Positions 22,916-30,573 of a stretch of 32,157 bases of DNA are shown here, piece after piece. Positions within the stretch are counted from its first letter, which is position 1, and each line of letters opens with the position of its first letter. The DNA lies in contig JAFGAR010000060.1 in assembly GCA_016933575.1 (NCBI GenBank), forward strand, positions 1 to 32,157. Direction: 5' to 3'. This stretch comes from Candidatus Thorarchaeota archaeon. Its GTDB lineage: Archaea; Asgardarchaeota; Thorarchaeia; Thorarchaeales; Thorarchaeaceae. Below the pieces are notes generated by a model, which made no database searches, had not been told where the DNA came from, and was given only the letters and a program-made list of their open reading frames with translations. A program made the position numbers and the translations under genes.

Positions 22916-23119
22916 ATCATTGACATAGGCCTCAGCATTAACCTGTTTCTTTGCATAGTCTTCTAGTTCAGTGTCGTTCAGATCTGTTCACCTTGTTATG
23001 GCTAGAGCCAATGGGTGTGATATTGAATGATTTGCAATGGCAACCACACTTCACAACAGTTTATGAATTGACTTGATTAGCCTTTAGATACAAGAATTCG
23101 AGAACTGATTGAGAGAGTA

Positions 23120-23272
23120 ATGGAAAGAATCATTCAGACGATAAAGAGAGAGTCAAAATATCCATTACGAGTACTTGTCACAGGCGATTACGAGTGGTTG
23201 GACTATACTCAACGAATCTACACGATATCAAGTGGAGTGATACTTAAAGCAGCAGTTATTTTTCCAACTTAA
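23120..23272 (+). CDS. Possible 50-residue small protein in a 435-bp gap
   Basis: Between the zinc-ribbon gene and the PhzF gene an ATG at 23120 opens 50 codons (MERIIQTIKRESKYPLRVLV at the start, ending VILKAAVIFPT). GAGAGAG precedes the ATG by 2 nt. The frame is also open and helical-looking 13 codons further upstream without a start (IRELIERV). Composition is protein-like: an amphipathic basic helix, then beta-prone residues. It could be a small gene or the remnant of a larger one. The rest of this gap (22982-23119 and 23273-23311) shows nothing else recognisable. Confidence 0.3.
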   Translation: MERIIQTIKRESKYPLRVLVTGDYEWLDYTQRIYTISSGVILKAAVIFPT

Positions 23273-23311
23273 TCTCGTACAGGTTCTTACAAGGAAGACT
23301 AGACCATAGCA

Positions 23312-23345
23312 CATATTTTGAAAGGTTACACTACATAATGTAGTG
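23312..23345 (+). promoter_or_regulatory. PhzF gene promoter with 17-bp palindrome
   Basis: A TATA-like CATATTTT (23312-23319) is followed by the perfect palindrome CACTACAT-A-ATGTAGTG (23329-23345). The predicted start, about 25 nt after the TATA box, falls inside the palindrome, as expected for an archaeal repressor operator. The site lies 23 nt before the TTG start. The binding protein is unknown. Confidence 0.5.
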
Positions 23346-23368
23346 ATTTCTTGGAGAGGAGAAACTCA

Positions 23369-24280
23369 TTGAAGAACCTTCAATTCGTGCAGACTGCAGT
23401 CTTTTTTGATAAGAGATACAATTTTGGTGGCAATCAACTTGCAACATTTTGGAATGCTGATTCAAATACATCACTCACTGATGACGACATGCTTGGAATT
23501 ACAAGAGAGATGAACTACTCTGAGACCACCTTTGTCTTTCAATCAAAGATAACAAGCTGTTCCGCCAAAGTACGCATTTTCACTCCAGCAGAAGAGATTC
23601 CATTTGCAGGCCATCCAACTTTAGGTACTGCATTAGTGCTAAAACGAAAGAAGGTAATAGATCCCAAGGCTGAACGTTCAAAACTCGAACTAGGTCTTGG
23701 GCCAATCACAGTCGAGTTCCTGGCATCAGACCTGATCAGAATGCAGCAAAAGCCTCCCGAATTTCTTGGAGAACTGGATAATCCCAGACAGATCATGAAA
23801 GCAATTGGTCTCAGAGAGAGCTCACTATCAGATGACCTTCCAGCGATGTATATTTCGACAGGCAGTCCATTTCTGATAATCCCATTAAAATCCATAGCAT
23901 CGGTTCAGAAAGCTGAGCCGAATGGAAAGGAGATCGTCAAAGCTCTTGAAGGAGCGGTCTCACAGGATGTTCTGATATTCAGCACGGAAACCATTCACAA
24001 AGACTCCGATGCGCATGCGCGTGTATTTGCTCCAGCATCAAATGTACTGGAAGATCCAGCCACGGGCAGTGCTATTGGTCCTCTAGGAGCATTTCTTGAG
24101 CAACATGATGTCATTCCAACTCACATTCATGGAGAGCTATTCATAATTGAACAAGGCTATGAGATGAACAGACCAAGCAGGCTCAAGGTCCAACTTGTGA
24201 AAAAGAAGCAGAAGACTGATGTATTGGTTTCGGGACGTGTCCGAGTCACAGCAGAGGGGCATTTTTACCTGAAGAGATGA
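23369..24280 (+). CDS. PhzF-family epimerase/isomerase-like protein
   Basis: The 303-residue product matches the PhzF fold (two diaminopimelate-epimerase-like halves). Key motifs are FGGNQLATF near the N-terminus, NYSETTFVF with Glu52 (the catalytic acid in PhzF), IFTPAEEIPFAGHPTLGTA, and EDPATGSAIGPLGAFL near the C-terminus. The family includes the phenazine enzyme PhzF, but most members are isomerases or cyclases of unknown substrate, and no phenazine genes are present here. The TTG at 23369 is chosen because AGGAG lies 7 nt upstream; an in-frame TTG at 23351 lacks an SD. A palindromic candidate operator precedes it. A small membrane-protein gene follows after 11 nt, clearly the same operon. 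Confidence 0.85.
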   Translation: MKNLQFVQTAVFFDKRYNFGGNQLATFWNADSNTSLTDDDMLGITREMNYSETTFVFQSKITSCSAKVRIFTPAEEIPFAGHPTLGTALVLKRKKVIDPKAERSKLELGLGPITVEFLASDLIRMQQKPPEFLGELDNPRQIMKAIGLRESSLSDDLPAMYISTGSPFLIIPLKSIASVQKAEPNGKEIVKALEGAVSQDVLIFSTETIHKDSDAHARVFAPASNVLEDPATGSAIGPLGAFLEQHDVIPTHIHGELFIIEQGYEMNRPSRLKVQLVKKKQKTDVLVSGRVRVTAEGHFYLKR

Positions 24281-24291
24281 AGTGATGAGGA

Positions 24292-24804
24292 ATGGTTCTT
24301 CTAGAGAATATTCTCCTGCATGGTACGATTACCTGCATCTTACTAATAGCGTACCTATTACCAATAATGCGATTCACAAGTCCTCGCATCTGGGGATATA
24401 GTGACTATCCAGACGAGATAAAAGAGCTAGTCCCGCCACAGACAAAGGAGGAAAGGAAACAAGCCTCCATCCTGTTCATCCCATTTGTCCTCATGATGCT
24501 GGGAATACCAATCATCTCAACTATGATCTTGGAGGTTTCATATGGAGGCACTCTACCTCTCCTTGATGCCTTCCTGAATGCCTTTGGGGTTCTCATGATG
24601 GGTAATCTTGCAGACCTCTTCATTCTTGATTGGATTGTAGTTGGTACGATAACACCAAGTTGGGTCATGCTCCCAGGAACTGAGGAGATGAAAGACACAG
24701 CCTACAAGGATTTCAGATGGTCCCATGCCAAGGGACATATTCCAGGCACCTTGTTCCTAGCGGCTTTGAGCCTTCTCTCAGCATTTATTGTTGTGAGCAT
24801 CTAG
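24292..24804 (+). CDS. Four-helix membrane protein in the PhzF operon
   Basis: The 170-residue product has hydrophobic segments at about residues 7-26, 59-80, 88-118 (probably one to two helices) and 148-169. A charged cytoplasmic loop sits after the first helix (DYPDEIKELVPPQTKEERK). A conserved-looking segment PSWVMLPGTEEMKDTAYKDF with HAKGH lies before the last helix. No transporter or enzyme family is recognised. It begins 11 nt after the PhzF-family stop codon. A membrane partner for the PhzF-like enzyme, or an unrelated passenger, are both possible. Confidence 0.7.
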   Translation: MVLLENILLHGTITCILLIAYLLPIMRFTSPRIWGYSDYPDEIKELVPPQTKEERKQASILFIPFVLMMLGIPIISTMILEVSYGGTLPLLDAFLNAFGVLMMGNLADLFILDWIVVGTITPSWVMLPGTEEMKDTAYKDFRWSHAKGHIPGTLFLAALSLLSAFIVVSI

Positions 24805-24960
24805 TACTTTTCTGAAGAGATCTGTGATGCACTTTTCACCTTCCAAGATTGAACATTTCGCCATATTTAGTGTCAAAGACTAGAAACGATACACTGATTA
24901 TTGGGTATTGTATTAGAAGTCTGCGTTCGTGCAGAGATGCAATTGTCTGAGGGAGAAGGT

Positions 24961-27063
24961 ATGGTACTTGAATATCCAAGAACAAAAAGAGAGAATATCG
25001 TCGATGAAATCCACGGAAGGAAGATTGAGGACCCCTATAGATGGCTTGAGAATTCTGAGTCCAGAGAGGTCATGAATTGGATTGATGAACAGAACAACCT
25101 ATCACAAACAGCACTCAATAGTTACAGAGGAAAGGAGTCGATTACTAAGGATCTTCATGAGATGTTTCGCTATGACAATATTCAGGACTACAGCTTCAAG
25201 GTAGTGAATACACCAAGAGGAATACGTTTCTTCTATCTGTTTCGAAAAACGGACCAAGCACAACCAACACTCTGTTATCAGGATGGTGAGAGTGGAGAAC
25301 GGATAGTCCTCTTTGATCCAAATAAAGAGTCTGAAGAAGCTCTTGTTGCCATTGATTGGTATAATGTAAGTCACGATGGCAGCTTGGTTGCTTTTGGTGT
25401 TTCAGAGGGAGGGACTGAACAGAGTGTTCTCCATGTAATGAATGTAGAAAAGGGAGAATTACTCGACGAGCCAATTCCTAAGACAAAGTGGTGTGAGCTT
25501 GTTTGGATGGACAATATCGGATTCTACTACTCACGATATCCATTACCAAATACTGTGTCTTCTGAAGATGAGAATTACCATCACCATGTTTACTACCATA
25601 AATTGAGAGATGATTATCATGATGATGTCAAAATCTTTGGTGAGGGCAGAGCAAAGACCGAACACCCAGTTCTTTTCATTAACGCTGACTCAACACTACT
25701 TGCTGTCTGTAGTGCTCGATTTATCAGCAACGATATTCATATCGCAGCGATTGATCCCAAAAAACCCGGTTCACTGAAATTTGAACCATTAATCGAGAGC
25801 GATTCAGTTTCCAGTATCCCTGATTTTGATGGGGATCTACTCTATGTCGATACACAACTCGAAGCTCCAAATGGTAAGATAATCCGATATAACCTATCAG
25901 AATTCAAGAGAGATGGAAAGATTCCAAAACCTACGACAATCATCAAAGAAGGAGAGGGAGTCATCTTCTCTCAGATGACAATGCCTTTTGTGGTATTCCA
26001 AGATAATATTGCTGTGATAGAAGACAAGAATGCATCAAGCTCTCTCAAAGTGTATGACACAGATTCCGGAGAATTAGTCGATGAAGTTGATTTTGGAACA
26101 CATGTAACCCTCGTACAGATTGCGTCCGCCCCGGGACTTGATATGTTCTACTATAGTAGAGGGAGCTTCTTCTACCCAACAACATACTATCGATATGAAC
26201 AGGGAAAGACATACCTTATTCACAAACCGAATCTCCCATTGAATCCTGATGACTATAAGTCAGAGCTGGTCTGGTTTGAGTCCAAAGATGGGACCAAAGT
26301 ATCGATGTTCATTCTCTCAAAGAAAGGAGTGAAGATATCAGAAAAGACACCTATCTTCCTGACAGGTTATGGCGGATTTGGAATCTCACTGACTCCAACT
26401 TATTTACCTGCACGCTCAATCTGGGCAAAATATGGAGGTGTTATTGCAATCCCGCACCTAAGAGGTGGAGGAGAGTATGGATTAAAATGGCACCAAGCAG
26501 GAAATCGAGAGAATAAACAGAACGTATTCGACGATTTCATAGCCGCAGCAGAATGGCTCATTGAAAACCGCATTGGTAGTAGAAACACGTTATCAATTGT
26601 CGGACGAAGTAATGGAGGCCTTCTCGTTGGAGCTGCACTGGTTCAACGACCAGATCTCTATAAAGCAGTAATATGTGGCGTACCTCTTCTTGACATGATA
26701 AGGTATACCAATTTCCAAGTAGCAAGGACATGGAGTACCGAGTATGGTGATCCGGATGTGAAGGAAGAGTTTGAGTGGCTCTATTCTTACAGTCCCTATC
26801 ATCATGTCAGAGAGGATGTCACGTATCCAGCTACCTTGTTGGACACAGCCTTGGGGGACACGAGAGTGGATCCGATGCATGCTTTCAAGATGGCTGCAAA
26901 ACTCCAGAACAATTCTAGACAATCGATAAAAGAAGTACCGATACTCCTTCATGTCCAGATGCAAGCGGGTCATGGAGTAGGATTGTCGATTGAGAAGATT
27001 GTTGAAAATAATGTAAGGGGTCTCGTATTCATGGCACACCATACCGGGCTTGTAATAGAATGA
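24961..27063 (+). CDS. Prolyl oligopeptidase (S9A serine peptidase)
   Basis: The 700-residue cytosolic peptidase cleaves short peptides after proline. It has the family N-terminus (YPRTKRENIVDEIHGRKIED then PYRWLEN), a seven-bladed propeller in the middle (about 75-430), and an alpha/beta-hydrolase domain. The catalytic triad is complete: Ser550 in GRSNGGLLV, Asp633 in LGDTRVDP and His671 in AGHGVG. These are close to Ser554, Asp641 and His680 of the pig enzyme. The first Gly of the usual GGSNGG is Arg here. The ATG at 24961 has GGGAG 5 nt upstream; an in-frame TTG (24901) and ATG (24937) would add a segment the family lacks. No signal peptide is present. It stands alone and probably finishes degradation of imported peptides. 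Confidence 0.92.
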   Translation: MVLEYPRTKRENIVDEIHGRKIEDPYRWLENSESREVMNWIDEQNNLSQTALNSYRGKESITKDLHEMFRYDNIQDYSFKVVNTPRGIRFFYLFRKTDQAQPTLCYQDGESGERIVLFDPNKESEEALVAIDWYNVSHDGSLVAFGVSEGGTEQSVLHVMNVEKGELLDEPIPKTKWCELVWMDNIGFYYSRYPLPNTVSSEDENYHHHVYYHKLRDDYHDDVKIFGEGRAKTEHPVLFINADSTLLAVCSARFISNDIHIAAIDPKKPGSLKFEPLIESDSVSSIPDFDGDLLYVDTQLEAPNGKIIRYNLSEFKRDGKIPKPTTIIKEGEGVIFSQMTMPFVVFQDNIAVIEDKNASSSLKVYDTDSGELVDEVDFGTHVTLVQIASAPGLDMFYYSRGSFFYPTTYYRYEQGKTYLIHKPNLPLNPDDYKSELVWFESKDGTKVSMFILSKKGVKISEKTPIFLTGYGGFGISLTPTYLPARSIWAKYGGVIAIPHLRGGGEYGLKWHQAGNRENKQNVFDDFIAAAEWLIENRIGSRNTLSIVGRSNGGLLVGAALVQRPDLYKAVICGVPLLDMIRYTNFQVARTWSTEYGDPDVKEEFEWLYSYSPYHHVREDVTYPATLLDTALGDTRVDPMHAFKMAAKLQNNSRQSIKEVPILLHVQMQAGHGVGLSIEKIVENNVRGLVFMAHHTGLVIE

Positions 27064-27225
27064 AAACTAATAACGCAAAACCCTATTTGTGCTCCAGTGA
27101 AGGATACATAGAGGCTATACTCGACAGAAAGTAGGGGAGTATTCAAAATCGTACACGAGTTTGGAGATACTGCAGAACAGGATGATGTATTAGATTACCA
27201 GCTCGTTCGAGAGATCATCCATGAG

Positions 27226-28524
27226 GTGTTTCGAAAGGAGAATCTGCAACAACCAAGTGTGATTGATTTCACTCGGAGAGTCCTCTCTAAAGGCAAACCA
27301 TACATATACCGAGATGATGAGCAACTGTCTATATCAGCTGCGCATGAACCAGAACTCAGAAGGCTTGTGGGGCACTTTGCGACAAGGCAGTCGTGGTCGG
27401 CTCATGACTGGCTACTTGGAGTTCATACGAAACTCTACATTCTCGGAGGCCTTCTCCTCGTTGCAGTGCTTCCTGTAACAGGATACTTCTTGGCGCATTT
27501 CCTTCAGGACTATGTATTCTCGATAATTGTATTGACCAGCATCATTGATGGAGTGATTGCACTCTGGATATCATATCAAATTGCTATGAAGAGTGCAGGG
27601 CTTCTCAATGAGTTCACAATTCAAATGCAAGAACTGGGTTGCCTATCAGAGTATGATGGCAATGACTATGTTCCGGACTTTCATGCAATTGCGGTGGGAA
27701 CAACCCTAGTCAGTTTGGGAGCAGCTATACTGCTAATGATGCTTGGAGCGGAGTTTGATCTCGCATTCACAATTTCAATACCAGTCTTTCTCATATTAGG
27801 ATTTTGCAGTATCACATTACTCTTCAAATCAATTGATAGGAGCTTTCCAGACCTCTGCTTTAGGGACCTTGATTATGATGCTGATGATTATGAAGCAGTT
27901 ATCCCTTATGAGGACTCAGAGTATCTTCAGACAGCATTCCTAGATGTCATAGAGAGATTGGACCTTCAGGGTGTACTTCAATCAAAATATGAGTCAGAGT
28001 TCAATGAGATCAAGGCACGGTTTCACAGGGTCAAGTACCCTCAATGTCGTAGTTTCTATGACTATGTAGAAGATGGAATATTGTACCTAGATACAGAGGA
28101 CCTGAGTGAACAGGCAGCAAGACGATACGGTGCTACACATTTAGCAGCACGTGGTCTCCGATTCTACAGTGAACTGAGTCTACGTCAAAGGGCTGTTGAA
28201 CTGATTGCATTCTTCTTTGGTCTGTGTATGTTACCAGTGGTGATGCTAGGGACATATCTCATATCTCCAGTGTTCGCGATTGGAGCGACCATTGTTACAA
28301 GCATTATTTTCCTACGACTCTGGTATAAAGGGTGGAAACAGAATGAAGAACTCCGACATGACCTTCCTATTCAGTTGCAAAAAACTGGAATATTCAATGA
28401 GTATCAATTGAAGCATTATTACAAGGTGAGATGTACCCTATCATCACGCTTCGATTTGACGTTCCTAGTAGTCTTCCATATCATTCTAGTTGGAATCCTA
28501 CTTCTAAGTATCACGCTGTACTGA
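27226..28524 (+). CDS. Internally duplicated polytopic membrane protein, unknown function
   Basis: From the GTG at 27226 the product has 432 residues and about seven hydrophobic helices in two groups (about 68-205 and 320-430), separated by an acidic soluble domain (about 207-315). The groups look duplicated: each has two helices, then an amphipathic segment (GLLNEFTIQMQELGCLSEY versus EELRHDLPIQLQKTGIFNEY), then another hydrophobic stretch. The GTG has no SD. Upstream the frame stays open with convincing coding (DYQLVREIIHEVFRKEN) back to GGGGAG at 27134-27139, 8 nt before an in-frame ATC at 27148, so the protein is probably 26 residues longer. No canonical start occurs between. No function can be assigned. 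Confidence 0.7.
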   Translation: MFRKENLQQPSVIDFTRRVLSKGKPYIYRDDEQLSISAAHEPELRRLVGHFATRQSWSAHDWLLGVHTKLYILGGLLLVAVLPVTGYFLAHFLQDYVFSIIVLTSIIDGVIALWISYQIAMKSAGLLNEFTIQMQELGCLSEYDGNDYVPDFHAIAVGTTLVSLGAAILLMMLGAEFDLAFTISIPVFLILGFCSITLLFKSIDRSFPDLCFRDLDYDADDYEAVIPYEDSEYLQTAFLDVIERLDLQGVLQSKYESEFNEIKARFHRVKYPQCRSFYDYVEDGILYLDTEDLSEQAARRYGATHLAARGLRFYSELSLRQRAVELIAFFFGLCMLPVVMLGTYLISPVFAIGATIVTSIIFLRLWYKGWKQNEELRHDLPIQLQKTGIFNEYQLKHYYKVRCTLSSRFDLTFLVVFHIILVGILLLSITLY

Positions 28525-28535
28525 TTCCTATATAG

Positions 28536-28856
28536 AACTCCACTTTTGCTTTCTCAACCACAGATGTAGATTGGGATAATATTCAATATGAGGTCAATTG
28601 GGGCGATGGTTCCACTAGCACAACTAGATATTATGGTTCAGGTGTTTCAGTTTCAGTATCTCATAACTGGAAAATCATAATGATCAAACCTGGTTCAGGC
28701 GGAGGACCAATCATCTGTTCAGTTCCACCACCAGCAGGGATGCAACTAGACCGAAATCTATTGATTGATGTAATGAATGAACCGATAACCATTGATAACA
28801 CTGCATATCCTCAGAAACCAGACTTGAAGACACTCCAAATTCCAAGACTGCAATAG
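28536..28856 (+). pseudogene. Remnant of a PKD-domain surface protein
   Basis: Within the 454-bp gap after the membrane-protein gene, a frame runs open for 106 codons between a TAG at 28533 and a TAG at 28854, but lacks any start for its first half. The first 45 residues are the C-terminal part of a PKD-like domain: STTDVDWDNIQYEVNWGDGS, then YYGSGVSVSVSHNW, where PKD domains have DPDGD, WGDG and SHTW. The rest (PGSGGGPIICSVPPPAGMQL and onward) matches nothing recognised. It appears to be the truncated end of a large surface protein left by deletion or recombination. The remaining gap to 28978 shows no gene. Confidence 0.6.
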
Positions 28857-29002
28857 GGTAACATGATATGGACATGACAAGATAACTGGTCATTTCCCCT
28901 CATTTTTGAATCGAATTTTGGTCAGAGTGATTCAAACTAACAAGGATTTGACTACCAACAATCTTTAAGGTCGTTCAAGTGTTTCAAACACAGGGACACT
29001 CG

Positions 29003-29788
29003 ATGACTACTATAACTATTCACAGTTTCAAAGGGGGAACTGGAAAATCACTTCTGGCTTTGACTCTCGCATATCACATGAGTAGCCAAGGAGAAAAAGT
29101 GTTAGTAATCGATGGAGACTATTACGCACCATGTTTTGAGACCTTCTTCCCAACTACCAGAGATATGAAACCATTCACAGCATACCTTACCTCAAATTGT
29201 TCCCTAGAAGATGCCATCATCGAAACAAAATATAGAAACCTATGGGCAAGCTATGCCCCTACGCCCAGCTTTGGTCAAGAGATATTGCAGGCTGATGTCA
29301 AGATGCATGGGCAGTATCTAAAGAGAATACTTGAAGGAATCAAGATAGCACAGAAAGATCTTGGATTTGATAAGGTCATTATAGACAATTCAAGTGGCAT
29401 CTCACTTATGGCAATCAACTACCTCTCATGCAGCGAAAAGTCAATAATGGTCATCAGACCAGTGCGTTATGGTGTGGAAACAACATGTGAACTGATTAGC
29501 ACCATCTATCGAAAATTAAAATATGCAAATCCAAAATCAGTTCGACAAGACCTACTCGTTTGGAACCAAGTGCCCTTGAATGATGAGGCTACAATTGCAC
29601 CACGAATTGACAAATACTTGAAGTATTGGAATGAGAAATTTGGTGAGGCCGAGATAGCATATGGTACAACGATTCCATATATCTCCGAAATCGTAGCTGG
29701 AATGATTGTTGACAATCCAATAGATTTGCTAAAACTTACTCGGTTCATCCAAGAATATATCGATGAGATCATTGAAAAATTAGAGTAG
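29003..29788 (+). CDS. MinD/ParA-like deviant-Walker ATPase
   Basis: The 262-residue P-loop ATPase begins MTTITIHSFKGGTGKSLLAL. This is a deviant Walker A with signature Lys10 and P-loop Lys15/Ser16. VLVIDGDYYAP carries Asp37 and Asp39, and Walker B is KVIIDNSSG. A later VIRPVRYG strand is typical of the MinD/ParA group. These ATPases dimerise with ATP and position proteins, DNA or membrane assemblies. The C-terminus (FIQEYIDEIIEKLE) is helical but not an obvious MinD membrane-targeting helix. The ATG at 29003 gives the standard N-terminus; an upstream GTG at 28979 would add eight odd residues. A TATA-like TCTTTAA lies at about 28962-28968. No ParB or MinC gene is adjacent. A coiled-coil winged-helix gene converges 22 nt away. 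Confidence 0.85.
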   Translation: MTTITIHSFKGGTGKSLLALTLAYHMSSQGEKVLVIDGDYYAPCFETFFPTTRDMKPFTAYLTSNCSLEDAIIETKYRNLWASYAPTPSFGQEILQADVKMHGQYLKRILEGIKIAQKDLGFDKVIIDNSSGISLMAINYLSCSEKSIMVIRPVRYGVETTCELISTIYRKLKYANPKSVRQDLLVWNQVPLNDEATIAPRIDKYLKYWNEKFGEAEIAYGTTIPYISEIVAGMIVDNPIDLLKLTRFIQEYIDEIIEKLE

Positions 29789-29810
29789 AGTACAACAAAG
29801 GTGGATCTTC

Positions 29811-30482
29811 TTATTCTGAACGAAGATAATAGTAATCAGAATCAATTGTCTTTTCAGAACGAATCAAAACTCGCCTGAGTAGATATTTGAGAACGTCATC
29901 CAGTTCAGCATCAATTTTGTTTAGAGGTACATCGCTCCAAGCCTTGTCTTTTTTCTGTGTAAGACTCTTGATAGTGTCATGTAGTATTTCCTTTCGGACT
30001 CCCTCTTTGCCGTATTTTATTATGGACTGAGCGACTGGAATCACACGTTCAGGAAGACTCATGAGAACTGGAATGTCCTCAAGGTGCTCGTCACGTTCTT
30101 GAAGAGAATAGAATTTTGCGTTGTGTGGTTTAAGACCCAGCTCTGTACCCCGTTGCCAGAATATCAGGTTGGACTCTTCAAGTTTTGAAAGATGGTCATA
30201 GATAGTTGGGAGCTCGACACCTCGGATACGAGCAAGGTCCTTTGCAACCACGCCCTGCTCGTGCTCTTTCTCATAGTCACGAATTGCATCCACGGTACCC
30301 ATCAGAACACGGGAATAGATCAGAGGATTTTCACCAGTAGCAACAATCTTCTGTTCTACAGTCCTCTCTAAGGTGCCAATGCGCTGCTCAAAGCTTGTTA
30401 GTGTGTCTTGTATCGACTTAAGCCGCTTCTCAATGCTATTGAGGACCGTCTTCAAATCAGAGTCAATACTGCTTTTACTCAT
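29811..30482 (-). CDS. Coiled-coil winged-helix DNA-binding protein
   Basis: The 223-residue product has an N-terminal heptad region (residues 5-47, LKTVLNSIEKRLKSIQDTL core). A winged helix follows at about 56-117 (GVVAKDLARIRGVELPTIYD is the helix-turn-helix, then HLSKLEESNLIFWQRG is the wing side), with an alpha-helical C-terminal half. The fold resembles TrmB/MarR-type archaeal regulators in layout, but no exact family is claimed. The ATG at 30482 has GGGGTG 7 nt upstream, preferred to the ATG at 30497. An A/T-rich TATA region (ATAATAATAAAAATTATT) lies about 30-50 nt upstream. It faces the MinD/ParA-like gene with a 22-nt gap and lies downstream of the surface-protein gene on the same strand. 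Confidence 0.75.
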   Translation of the reverse strand: MSKSSIDSDLKTVLNSIEKRLKSIQDTLTSFEQRIGTLERTVEQKIVATGENPLIYSRVLMGTVDAIRDYEKEHEQGVVAKDLARIRGVELPTIYDHLSKLEESNLIFWQRGTELGLKPHNAKFYSLQERDEHLEDIPVLMSLPERVIPVAQSIIKYGKEGVRKEILHDTIKSLTQKKDKAWSDVPLNKIDAELDDVLKYLLRRVLIRSEKTIDSDYYYLRSE

Positions 30483-30573
30483 GCGCCTGCACCCCATTAG
30501 CGTTGGCTATCGAAATAATTTTTATTATTATTTCATGCGTAATCTCATAAAGTCTATATATTCTTTCTTCATC

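Noticed and set aside
29003..29788. ParA-like gene as sign of an integrated plasmid
   Set aside because: No ParB, replication, integrase or repeat-flank features nearby, and base composition matches neighbours.
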